Positions 16,492-24,151 of a stretch of 40,122 nucleotides of DNA are shown piece after piece (the stretch's first letter is position 1; each line of letters begins with the position of its first letter). The stretch covers positions 1-40,122 of the forward strand of contig CAMNNQ010000095.1 of assembly GCA_946545645.1 (NCBI GenBank), in the 5' to 3' direction. The notes beneath the pieces are model-generated. The model saw nothing but the letters and a program-made list of their open reading frames with translations, searched no databases and had not been told where the DNA came from. The position numbers were made by a program, and so were the translations under genes. The stretch comes from an uncultured Clostridia bacterium (GTDB lineage Bacteria > Bacillota > Clostridia > Oscillospirales > Ruminococcaceae).

Positions 16492-18003
16492 ATGAATAAC
16501 ACACTTTACAAGCCTTCAAACAAATTTAACCCTGTCGGGCTGATAGTCCTGTTTCTGGTCATGCTTCTGGGCGGATTTGCGATCTACTGGGTCTATGAGC
16601 TGTTCAACTCATTTATCCCTCTGATCTATATCAGGATCTTTCTTGCCGTATTAGCCAGCTTCGGCATCGGCGGGATAGGGACGATAGTAGTCAAGAAGTT
16701 CCATATCCGCGCCCCGATAATCGCTCTTGCTGTGACTGCTTTCGCATTGATCTTTGCTAATATGGGCAGACTCGCCAGCTACTGCGTGAGAGATTTCAAT
16801 AAATATATGCGTGATCCTCTTGAAGAAAAAAATATGGATATGACTTCCCAACTCTCAAGTATAGATCCCAATTCTGTAACTGCTGAGGAGTATAATGCAT
16901 ATGTTGCTTTTTTAAGCGCAGCTCTGGATGAATCAATGAAAAAAGATTTTGAAACCAGTGAATATGATGTCCTCTTCGACCGCGACAAGTTCGTAAACGG
17001 TATGAAAGAGTTGTTCGGCACCAGCTTCGGTGAGTTTCTTAATAACATCAAATCCTGTTCCAACGCATATCAGCTCTCGGTCAAATACCTCGGTATGGTC
17101 GAGCCCACGACTTTTGATCTCGCTACGCATCCCAACAAGCTTGTAAGCTATCTTAAAATGGTCAATAAAGAAGGCCGCTGGAACATCAAGAGCCACAGAT
17201 ACCGCTATGGTGAAACAGGTGATAACGGCGAGCCTGTAAAGGGCTTTATTCTCTGGATCGTCTGGATCGCTGAGTTTGCTATACTTATAATCCCCGCTCT
17301 CGGATTTGTTTACGGAAAGGCCAAGTATCCTTATATCGAGTCTGAAGAGGATTGGGCTATCGAAGAAAAACCTATGCCTGAGTTCCGCTTCCCTGCCGAG
17401 ACCGGATCGCCCTATTCCGACTTCAATATGGTCAAGAAGGAGATACTTCGCAACCCCGGCTATATCTTTACATTGCCACGTATTTCCGTTATCGCTCCGC
17501 CCCCCGATACATACTACTTCATCAAGTATTGCCGCAGCAAATATTATGATGAGAACTTCATAACTGTCGTTCATTCAAATCTTGTGAACGCTAGAAAGAA
17601 TCAGCGCAAGATGACCGAGATCATCAAGAATATGCGGGTAGATGCTGACTTTATTGCAACTCTTTACGGTGCCTTTGAATTACCTGTTCCGCCGATGTGC
17701 AAGGGCGAGAACAGAGCTCAGCAGGTCAACGCTGAAGCTCAGGCAAGGAAAAAAGCTCAGGAAGAAGGCAGACCCCTCTCTCCGCAGCGTCCGAAAATGA
17801 CAGGCGCAGAGGCGATATTCGACGAGCCCTCGATATTTGCAAAACCGAAGCCGAAGCCTGAAGTTCCAAAGCCGGAGGCTCCTTCCTTCGCTCAGCAGGA
17901 ACTCGCCCGTGAGCAGAGAGCCCCTCAACCCACTTCAGGTCAGATGGACGGTATCGATACCTCAAATCTTAATCTCGATGATATTGATCTCACTAAAATG
18001 TGA
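16492..18003 (+). CDS. Unrecognised multi-pass membrane protein with proline-rich tail
   Basis: I do not recognise this 503-residue protein. It has three membrane segments near the N-terminus (about 15-36, 42-66 and 73-92), then a roughly 150-residue soluble helical region (about 100-250). A fourth membrane segment (about 251-275) is followed by a mixed globular region (about 285-420) rich in aromatic residues. The tail (about 425-503) is charged and Pro/Ala/Glu-rich, with KPKPKPEVPKPEAP-like repeats and a final Asp/Leu cluster. ATG 16492 is preferred because GGGAGAAG lies just upstream; longer in-frame starts fall within the promoter. It is a monocistron between a promoter and a terminator, so it is probably a real, independently regulated envelope protein. 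Confidence 0.75.
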   Translation: MNNTLYKPSNKFNPVGLIVLFLVMLLGGFAIYWVYELFNSFIPLIYIRIFLAVLASFGIGGIGTIVVKKFHIRAPIIALAVTAFALIFANMGRLASYCVRDFNKYMRDPLEEKNMDMTSQLSSIDPNSVTAEEYNAYVAFLSAALDESMKKDFETSEYDVLFDRDKFVNGMKELFGTSFGEFLNNIKSCSNAYQLSVKYLGMVEPTTFDLATHPNKLVSYLKMVNKEGRWNIKSHRYRYGETGDNGEPVKGFILWIVWIAEFAILIIPALGFVYGKAKYPYIESEEDWAIEEKPMPEFRFPAETGSPYSDFNMVKKEILRNPGYIFTLPRISVIAPPPDTYYFIKYCRSKYYDENFITVVHSNLVNARKNQRKMTEIIKNMRVDADFIATLYGAFELPVPPMCKGENRAQQVNAEAQARKKAQEEGRPLSPQRPKMTGAEAIFDEPSIFAKPKPKPEVPKPEAPSFAQQELAREQRAPQPTSGQMDGIDTSNLNLDDIDLTKM

Positions 18004-18009
18004 TCTCCC

Positions 18010-18041
18010 AAAGAGCCTTTGCAGCGATGCAAAGGCTCTTT
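18010..18041. terminator. Bidirectional hairpin terminator
   Basis: A perfect 14-bp stem (18010-18023 with 18028-18041) with a GCGA loop separates the membrane-protein gene from the convergent lipoprotein gene, overlapping the latter's stop codon. T-tracts are part of the stem rather than beyond it. Confidence 0.75.
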
Positions 18042-18516
18042 AATTATGAAATTCAGCTTTAACACCTGTCCCCAGTTCTGCCGATACAGGTGTTCCCTCT
18101 TCACTGACAACTGTAAAGGGTACACCCCTGATATTTCCCTTACGACAGGTCTTTCCATCCTTGACTTCCGCCTCGATCCCTGTTTCGGATGCACACATAT
18201 CCAGAGCAGAGACCAGAAGATCCACTGAACCATACTGCGGAAGCTCGGAGCGTTCATAAACAGCGCTGTGATTCTCAAGCGTAATTACACATTTTCCGTC
18301 AGCAAGATAGCTCAGGCCCAGCCCTTTGACTGTCTCCGGTGCTGATAGCGTAAGGTTCCAGCCGGAAACATCAGCACGCTCCAGCTCCCCCTCATACCCG
18401 TCGGATAGAGTGACCTTTGTCTTGAAACTTTGTTTCGGCTTATCTGCTTCTCCCTTTTTTTCAGAAGAACAGCCGCAAAGCATACAGGCTGCAAGTATCA
18501 GAACGATCTTTTTCAT
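18040..18516 (-). CDS. Small predicted lipoprotein
   Basis: The 158-residue product begins with a short lysine-hydrophobic signal peptide and a lipobox-like LCGC (Cys16), followed by a Ser/Lys/Glu linker. This indicates an exported lipoprotein anchored on the outer face of the membrane. The mature part alternates short beta-strand-like segments (for example a LTLSAPETVKGLGLSYL stretch and GVPFTVVSEEGTPVSAEL), which recalls LolA-like beta-sheet lipoproteins of Firmicutes; that assignment is only an inference. A strong ribosome site (GGAGAGGAT) precedes ATG 18516. It lies after the terminator of the upstream operon, so it must have its own promoter or depend on read-through; no convincing promoter was seen. 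Confidence 0.75.
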   Translation of the reverse strand: MKKIVLILAACMLCGCSSEKKGEADKPKQSFKTKVTLSDGYEGELERADVSGWNLTLSAPETVKGLGLSYLADGKCVITLENHSAVYERSELPQYGSVDLLVSALDMCASETGIEAEVKDGKTCRKGNIRGVPFTVVSEEGTPVSAELGTGVKAEFHN

Positions 18517-18551
18517 ATTATCCTCTCCTCAAAAAACATATTGGAGAGCGC

Positions 18552-18586
18552 AAAAAAAGCGGCCTCTCCTTTGCAGGAAAAGCCGC
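18552..18586 (-). terminator. Terminator downstream of nnr
   Basis: On the minus strand a 12-bp stem with two G-U pairs (18586-18575 with 18570-18559, loop of four) is followed by seven T, a standard intrinsic terminator. It lies 17 bases after the nnr stop codon. Confidence 0.85.
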
Positions 18587-18602
18587 AATGGTATTCTGGG
18601 GT

Positions 18603-20147
18603 TCAGAGATCATTCTCCAGCTCGAACAATGTCCTCGGGAAACGTGCAATTATATCGCTGGCGAGGATACCTCTGGATGAGAGAGTCTCGCAGAGCTTTC
18701 TTGACGATGTGCCCATAACATAGTCAGCAAGTATACAAGCTCTGTCAGACGGTACTCCCTGAGACATAAAACCGCCGATAAGCCCGGCCAGCATATCTCC
18801 CGATCCTCCCTTGGCGAGTGCCGAACATCCGAAATCGGTGATATAGCAATCCCTATCCTTTACAGTAAGGGTCTCTGTATTCTTCGCATGGATAGTCACC
18901 CCATACTGCTCAGCGATCTCGCAGGCGTGCCCGAAAAGATCCTGTGTCACGCTCGGAGTATCTGTCCCGCAGAGCCTTGCCAGTTCAGCAGGGTGCGGAG
19001 TCAGAATGATCTCTGTCTGCTTTTCCTTCAATACATCTATATGCGCAGACAGGCAGTTTATTCCGTCAGCATCAATGATAAGAGGACATTTCGCCTTCCT
19101 TACCAGCTCGCACACAAGTTTTTCAGTGCTTTCTGTCATTCCGAGGCCGCATCCGATAACAGCAGCATCAGCACGTTCAAAGGCTTTAAGGATCATAGGC
19201 AGTGCTTCATCGGTCATAAACCCGTTTTCATCACAGCTTACAGGAGTAAAAGTACATTCCGGCATTCTTGCGACAGCAGGAGTTATGACCTGACTGTGAG
19301 TACAAAGATTTACCATACCTACACCGGAGCGAAGGGCCGAAAGAGCCGAGATCATAGCTGCACCAGGATAAGCCGAAGAGCCGCATACAAGAACTACTCT
19401 TCCGAAAACTCCCTTATGGCTGTCCTCAGTGCGGTAAGGCAGTAGATCTTTAACAAAGCTTCGATCTACTGAACGGAGCCTGACCTTTGCATATTCCTCG
19501 ACATAATCACCGATACCTATATCAGCGCAGGATATCTCTCCGCAAAGCTCCTTGGCGGGAGATATGAGCATCCCCAGCTTCGGGCGATGGAATGTCAGGG
19601 TTTCGTCTGCCTCAAAGGCATTGGGCGAGATCCGCCCGCTCATGCTGTTGATGCCCGAAGGAACATCGCAGGCTATACGGTATGCTCCGCTAAGATAGAA
19701 TCTGAAGAAAAGCCTCTGAAGTTCAGCGGGCAGTTCGCCGTGAAAGCTGATACCGAAGACACAATCAACGATTATCTCAGCACCGTCAATAAGTGAAGGA
19801 TTATCTGTCACCTGGCTGAGTGTCAGCAGTTCGCAGCGGCCCTTTATTTTATCAAACGCAGCCTTGGCAAGGTCGGTCTTCGGAGCTCCGCAGAGGATCA
19901 TCGTTATTTTCGCGGCAGAGGCAAGCAGAAAATCCGCAGCAACAAATCCGTCTCCGCCGTTATTCCCTGTCCCGCAGATAAAAAAGATATTCTTTTTCAT
20001 AAGCCTCTGAGCGACAGAAAGCACTTTCCTTCCCAAAGCCTCTCCTGCATTGTCCATCAGTTTGGCAACAGAAACACCGTGTGCTGAAGCGCTGAGCTCT
20101 GCTGTCCTCATCTGAGCAGGGGTAAGGATAAGTCTGCTAAGATCCAT
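18603..20147 (-). CDS. nnr: Bifunctional NAD(P)HX epimerase / ADP-dependent NAD(P)HX dehydratase
   Basis: This repair enzyme restores hydrated NADH and NADPH: the N-terminal YjeF domain epimerises the R and S forms, and the C-terminal ribokinase-like domain removes water using ADP. The 514-residue product shows the epimerase signature GNNGGDGFVAA (61-71), CDVPSGINSMSG in the same domain, and the dehydratase signatures ITPHPAELARL and GGSGDMLAGLIGG (near 445). I chose ATG 20147 because GGAG lies 11 bases upstream; a longer frame from TTG 20171 would overlap the ribosome site. It follows acpS by 17 bases, a common pairing in Gram-positive bacteria, and ends just before an intrinsic terminator. 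Confidence 0.94.
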   Translation of the reverse strand: MDLSRLILTPAQMRTAELSASAHGVSVAKLMDNAGEALGRKVLSVAQRLMKKNIFFICGTGNNGGDGFVAADFLLASAAKITMILCGAPKTDLAKAAFDKIKGRCELLTLSQVTDNPSLIDGAEIIVDCVFGISFHGELPAELQRLFFRFYLSGAYRIACDVPSGINSMSGRISPNAFEADETLTFHRPKLGMLISPAKELCGEISCADIGIGDYVEEYAKVRLRSVDRSFVKDLLPYRTEDSHKGVFGRVVLVCGSSAYPGAAMISALSALRSGVGMVNLCTHSQVITPAVARMPECTFTPVSCDENGFMTDEALPMILKAFERADAAVIGCGLGMTESTEKLVCELVRKAKCPLIIDADGINCLSAHIDVLKEKQTEIILTPHPAELARLCGTDTPSVTQDLFGHACEIAEQYGVTIHAKNTETLTVKDRDCYITDFGCSALAKGGSGDMLAGLIGGFMSQGVPSDRACILADYVMGTSSRKLCETLSSRGILASDIIARFPRTLFELENDL

Positions 20148-20164
20148 GATGCCTTGATCTCCTT

Positions 20165-20530
20165 TCAGCAACCGTAAGCTATCACAACAGCCTCGGCCAA
20201 TTCTTTTGTATGGGTAATGCTGACAGAAAAGCAGAGGCCTTTACATTCAGCAGCAGCCTTTGCTCTCCCGCTAAGGCGTATATAGGGGGCACCAAGCTCA
20301 TCGCGAAGGATCTCGACTTCTGTCAGCGCGAAATCACGGACACCTGTCCCGAGAGCTTTTGAAAAGGCCTCTTTAGCCGCCCAGTTTCCAGCAAGAGAAG
20401 CAAACCTGGGCTTCTCTCCCAAGAAAAGCTCCTGCTCGGCCTTGGAATAAACTCTCTCGACAAAGCGGCTGTTATTGCAGCCTTTTCTGACTCTTTCGAT
20501 CTCGACTAGATCGACTCCGACAGAAAACAC
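20165..20530 (-). CDS. acpS: Holo-[acyl-carrier-protein] synthase AcpS
   Basis: AcpS transfers the 4'-phosphopantetheine group from coenzyme A to a serine of apo-ACP, activating it for fatty acid synthesis. The 121-residue length is typical. The two magnesium and CoA motifs are present: GVDLVEIERV near the N-terminus (5-14) and WAAKEAFSKALGTG (49-62), plus a late SVSITHTKELAEAVV segment. The start codon is GTG 20530, with GGGAGGT 7 bases upstream lying in the end of the preceding gene. It is the fourth gene of a run that starts with the GGDEF-like sensor at 23841. Confidence 0.95.
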   Translation of the reverse strand: MFSVGVDLVEIERVRKGCNNSRFVERVYSKAEQELFLGEKPRFASLAGNWAAKEAFSKALGTGVRDFALTEVEILRDELGAPYIRLSGRAKAAAECKGLCFSVSITHTKELAEAVVIAYGC

Positions 20531-20535
20531 TGGGC

Positions 20536-21057
20536 TTACCTCCCTATCCTTAACTCTCTCGGCAGGCCTTTTGTTATCAGATCGACCATTTCCTCATTGG
20601 GAGTAAACAGGATAACAGTATCGCCAAGGCTCTTATGCTTGACTCTGAGATAATAGTCCTGCTGATCGGGATCGTTAGCTGTAGCGCAGACCAAAGTTTC
20701 AGCCTCTCCGAAGTCGTCGTCCTCCTTTACGATACCGAAAGAAGTCGCAGTCTGGAGCTTAACAGTTGCAAGCCTTTTTCTCGATCTCTGAGCGATTATC
20801 TTATCAAAATCCACCTCACCGTTGGTAAGTATATACTCATACTCTACGTAAAGGTTGGATATCAGGAAATATCCTCCGTAAAGGGCGCCGCCCGAAAGCA
20901 GCAACGCCAGCATCAGCCCGCCGTAGCCGAAGAACATAAATACGACGAAAAACATCAGTGCCGACAATGATACAGCCGTTGCGGTAATAAGTATCTTCTT
21001 TTTGGTGTCTGTACTGTCCTGCAATCTTTCAACATTTTGTTCCTTGAACACATCCAT
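20536..21057 (-). CDS. DUF6106-type membrane protein
   Basis: The 173-residue product has a polar N-terminus, two closely spaced membrane segments (about 22-43 and 47-67), and a cytosolic C-terminal region beginning with NLYVEYEYILTNGEVDFDKII, then a beta-rich stretch. This arrangement matches what I recall of the DUF6106 family common in Clostridia, whose function is unknown. The C-terminal part is reminiscent of a small PH-like fold, which is an inference. Start ATG 21057 has GAGGT upstream. Only 5 bases separate its stop from the acpS start, and 40 bases lie between it and the upstream solute-binding protein gene, so it belongs to one transcription unit with them. Confidence 0.75.
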   Translation of the reverse strand: MDVFKEQNVERLQDSTDTKKKILITATAVSLSALMFFVVFMFFGYGGLMLALLLSGGALYGGYFLISNLYVEYEYILTNGEVDFDKIIAQRSRKRLATVKLQTATSFGIVKEDDDFGEAETLVCATANDPDQQDYYLRVKHKSLGDTVILFTPNEEMVDLITKGLPRELRIGR

Positions 21058-21097
21058 TGGTATGACCTCGTTTCATTTATTATCCAAAATCCCGGGC

Positions 21098-22357
21098 TTA
21101 TGGCTCGAGCTTAAGATCTTTAGCTATATCGTAAAGCATCCTGCCCTCAGACTCCGGATCTTCTCCTTCATAAAGGACAGCTCTTGCAGAGCGCTCAAAC
21201 GCCTCGACCAAGCCAATATTCTCGAGATAAGGGCTTACTCGCTTGATCTCGATCGTAGAGAGCAGCTTTTTGTTGGAATCGAACTGTATACCATGGAGAA
21301 GATCGTTGCTTTCCAATACTTCAAGCATCGATTTACTCATAGGTATTCCCTTTTCTGTCCCCTGAAGAAGAGCCATTTCCTCGCTGTTTATCAGGAAATC
21401 GACCAGCTTTGCGGCCTCCTTCGGGCTCTTTGTATCTCTTCGTATACAATACATACTCGTCGGCTTTGCATACCAGCCGAGTATCTCGCTTCCGGGAATA
21501 CGCAAATAATCCCCGACCTCGATCTTATGGCCGCTTTTTATAGCAGGTTCGCAGAAATATCCGGCATCCGATATCCAGACCATAGCTCCTGCTGAAATGC
21601 CTCTGGTGAAATCCTGTGTCCCGATCTCATTCATATACTTTGTAACATTTTTCTCGACCAGATCTCTGTAAAAAGAGACCACATTTGCGAAATTCTCGGC
21701 AGTAAAACCGAGTTTATTATTGTCATCAAAGCAGCGTATACCTGTCCTCTGCTCCTCGTGCGCTATGGCAGCCATCCATGACGCCTTTCGGTTGAGCTCA
21801 ATAGGATAAATCCCGTCTCCGCGCATAAGCTCGGCAGCTTTGAAAAGGTCATCCCAGCTTGAAGGCAGCCCCAGGCCGTATCTCTTATAGAGATCGGCAT
21901 TGTAGTAGCAGGTCTCACAATTAAGCGCATTTGATATAGCGTTCAGCTTTCCGTCTACTATACCGTAGGATAGCTGTTCCGCTGTAAAGGTGGAAAGATC
22001 GATCTCGTCAGCAAGCTGTCCTAGATCATAAAAACCTGTGCCATCGGGAGAATAGCGGAAGAGCCAGTCGTAGTTTATCATCATGACATCGCATTCATGA
22101 TGAGTAGCGAATTCAACGTCCATTTGTTTAAGGAAAGGATCGAACTCAGCAAATTCTGTCGAAAGCTCTATATCCGGATTGAGTTTGGAAAACTCATTGA
22201 GCGCGGAAATAGTATAGCTGTGTCTGACATCTCTTCCCCACCATGAGACCGACAAAGCAACACTGTGTTTAACAGGGACAGCATCAGTTTCCGTACAGGA
22301 AGCAAGCAGCAGAGAAGCACTCAGAGCCAGGGCAAGAACAGATTTTCTTATCGTCAT
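21098..22357 (-). CDS. Family 1 extracellular solute-binding lipoprotein
   Basis: The product is an ABC-type sugar-binding-like lipoprotein of 419 residues. It has a signal peptide and a lipobox LASC (Cys21), then the SBP_bac_1 fold: a WWG...SYTISALNEFSKLNPDIEL opening, a YDWLFRY hinge region, the CYYNADLYKRYGL segment, and a C-terminal SPKEAAKLVDFLINSEE stretch. It would bind a small carbohydrate or related solute outside the membrane. No ABC permease or ATPase is nearby. Its start codon overlaps the stop of the upstream membrane sensor gene (ATGA, 4 bases), which suggests it hands ligand information to that sensor instead of feeding an importer. That role is inferred from context. Confidence 0.88.
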   Translation of the reverse strand: MTIRKSVLALALSASLLLASCTETDAVPVKHSVALSVSWWGRDVRHSYTISALNEFSKLNPDIELSTEFAEFDPFLKQMDVEFATHHECDVMMINYDWLFRYSPDGTGFYDLGQLADEIDLSTFTAEQLSYGIVDGKLNAISNALNCETCYYNADLYKRYGLGLPSSWDDLFKAAELMRGDGIYPIELNRKASWMAAIAHEEQRTGIRCFDDNNKLGFTAENFANVVSFYRDLVEKNVTKYMNEIGTQDFTRGISAGAMVWISDAGYFCEPAIKSGHKIEVGDYLRIPGSEILGWYAKPTSMYCIRRDTKSPKEAAKLVDFLINSEEMALLQGTEKGIPMSKSMLEVLESNDLLHGIQFDSNKKLLSTIEIKRVSPYLENIGLVEAFERSARAVLYEGEDPESEGRMLYDIAKDLKLEP

Positions 22358-23841
22358 CTGCGCCCACCCCCGATCTTTTTCTCGTCATAGAACACAAGGC
22401 TGTCATTTTCGGTATCAAGTGCGGCTTCAAGTGCCTGTCTGGCCTTAAGATCCAGCTCGTCATAATCCTTTGCCTGATCCGGATATATACATACACCCAT
22501 AGCAACATCCAGCTTATAATCGCTGTTATCTCCGACAAGCAGCCTTGAGAACAGTTTAAGGGTATCATTATGCGTCCTGACCAGATTATCATGAGCCTTG
22601 AAAAGATCGTAGTCTGAAAAATCTGTAAATACGACTAGGGCATTATCGTCGTTTATTCCGATAATGCTGCTATCACCGAATGATTCCTTTAGTATCCCGG
22701 CAAGCTGCTTCTGCCCTCCGCGAAGGAAATCTTCACCCAATCTGCTGCGGATAAGGTCTGTATCTTTGATCTTGACAAGAGTAAACGCCCAAGTTCCTCC
22801 GACAAGCGAGGTCTCGATCCTGTCGCAGATCTTGTCCTCACAGTAAAATGGAGTCAGGACACCGAGCTCTTCATCATATTCAGTCTCGCTTATCCTTCTC
22901 TTTTTCCTCTCGGATGTATAGAACGCAGAAATGATGATTCCGCTTACTACAAACAGCAAAAGAGATGTCATCCCCATAAAGATTATGAAATCTCTTGTGG
23001 AGAGGCTGCCGTAGCGAGCGTCCTTATCTGCTAGGACTCTTGAATAAACTATCCAGCCGTTGGATACAGCGACAGCGCAGATAGCTCCGGTGCTGTTTCC
23101 GACAGTTATATCTATTCTGCCGTCGATAGGGCTCTCCATATCAGAAGGGAGATGAGCTCCTGCGGTAAGCCCGAGGTTATCAGAAGCGTGAATTACTCTT
23201 CCGCTGCTGTCGGTAACACAGATCGAAAGACGAGACATCTCGTTACCTGTACTGATTATGCTCCCGAGCTTAGTAGAATAGAAAGTTGTGATGAGTATAG
23301 CATAAGGATTGAGCCTTTTCAGGAAACAGGCTCTTGAAAGGCTGCCTGAATAGAGTGCTGTCCAGGTCTCAGGCTTGTCGCCGAGCAACTCATCGGCTTT
23401 TCCGTAGAAATCGTTTCCAAAAAGGTCTTTAATCCCGTCAGAAACGCTCCCGGCATAGATTCCTGAGCTGTAAACGATACCGAAATCGGCATAATCTGTA
23501 ATGAATTTTGTCTTTGTCATCATTACAGTAAGGTCAGATATGGTCTTTCTTTCCTCAGCAGTCGGTATACTTCCCTTTACATAAAACTCCAGGAAATCCT
23601 TGTCGTCATAGATCATTCTTGCGCTTCGCTCTATGCTGGCGCAGAAATTGGAAATATGCTTAGCCGATTGCTGCCCTGCGACGGAAGTGTAATTCTCCGA
23701 TTGAGCCATGAGCCCTCGGCTGTTGGAGTACATAAAGAAGACGCAGGTAACGATAAACAATGCAACACCAAGAATGGTGTATGTAAGTATTAACGCATTA
23801 CGCATAGAGAGCATACGCACAGTTTCCTTATATTTATTCAT
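22354..23841 (-). CDS. Membrane sensor with extracellular domain and degenerate GGDEF domain
   Basis: The 495-residue protein has an N-terminal membrane helix (about 16-38), a roughly 240-residue external region that looks like a Cache-type sensor (about 40-280), a second helix (about 284-308), and a cytosolic C-terminal domain of about 170 residues. The latter follows the GGDEF layout (a DEELGVLTPFYCEDKI opening, LVKIKDTDLI, and a late AMGVCIYPDQAKDYDELDLKARQALEAA), but the catalytic loop is INDDNALVVF (about 396-405) where GGDEF should be. Cyclic-di-GMP synthesis is therefore unlikely; it may bind nucleotide or act by protein contact. No HAMP linker is visible. It is the first gene of the operon and is coupled to a solute-binding lipoprotein. 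Confidence 0.82.
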   Translation of the reverse strand: MNKYKETVRMLSMRNALILTYTILGVALFIVTCVFFMYSNSRGLMAQSENYTSVAGQQSAKHISNFCASIERSARMIYDDKDFLEFYVKGSIPTAEERKTISDLTVMMTKTKFITDYADFGIVYSSGIYAGSVSDGIKDLFGNDFYGKADELLGDKPETWTALYSGSLSRACFLKRLNPYAILITTFYSTKLGSIISTGNEMSRLSICVTDSSGRVIHASDNLGLTAGAHLPSDMESPIDGRIDITVGNSTGAICAVAVSNGWIVYSRVLADKDARYGSLSTRDFIIFMGMTSLLLFVVSGIIISAFYTSERKKRRISETEYDEELGVLTPFYCEDKICDRIETSLVGGTWAFTLVKIKDTDLIRSRLGEDFLRGGQKQLAGILKESFGDSSIIGINDDNALVVFTDFSDYDLFKAHDNLVRTHNDTLKLFSRLLVGDNSDYKLDVAMGVCIYPDQAKDYDELDLKARQALEAALDTENDSLVFYDEKKIGGGRR

Positions 23842-23876
23842 ACCGCACCTTCTTCCCTCAATAATACATCTATTAT

Positions 23877-23905
23877 ATTATAACTTATACTAACATATTT
23901 TTCAA
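23877..23905 (-). promoter_or_regulatory. Promoter of the sensor/solute-binding operon
   Basis: On the minus strand TTGAAA (23905-23900) and a perfect TATAAT (23882-23877) are 17 bases apart, about 35 bases upstream of the sensor start codon. Confidence 0.82.
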
Positions 23906-23929
23906 GTAGAAAAATCAAAAAACAGCCCT

Positions 23930-23959
23930 AAAATAAAAACAACGGCGTTTATCGCCGTT
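23930..23959 (-). terminator. Terminator downstream of the GH44 gene
   Basis: A 7-bp GC-rich stem (23959-23953 with 23947-23941) and a 5-base loop are followed on the minus strand by GTTTTTATTTT. A second stem-loop (23961-23979) lies directly upstream. Confidence 0.75.
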
Positions 23960-24151
23960 TTTCAGCAATTACTGCTGAATTATTCTCCTGAGCTTCTTCC
24001 TGCCGGCGAAAAAGATATGATCTACGCAAAAAAGAAATATCTTCCCCTTTGCCAAGCTCATTCCCCAAGACCAGCCTGTTCATGTAGAATGCGCTCTTCA
24101 GTACTCGGCACCGCGCTTCTTTTCAGCCGTGCGGTGCCGTTTATCTGTACT

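Larger units (their letters stand above)
23842..24151. other. Intergenic region between GH44 and sensor genes
   Basis: No gene is visible in these 310 bases. On the minus strand it holds, in order, a hairpin (24106-24139, 9-bp core extendable to 11, no U-tract), a small stem-loop (23961-23979), an intrinsic terminator (23930-23959) and the sensor promoter (23877-23905). The segment 23980-24105 shows nothing recognisable. Confidence 0.6.

Noticed and set aside
22354-23841. Active diguanylate cyclase
   Set aside because: The GGDEF signature loop is replaced by NDDNALVVF, so catalysis is unlikely.
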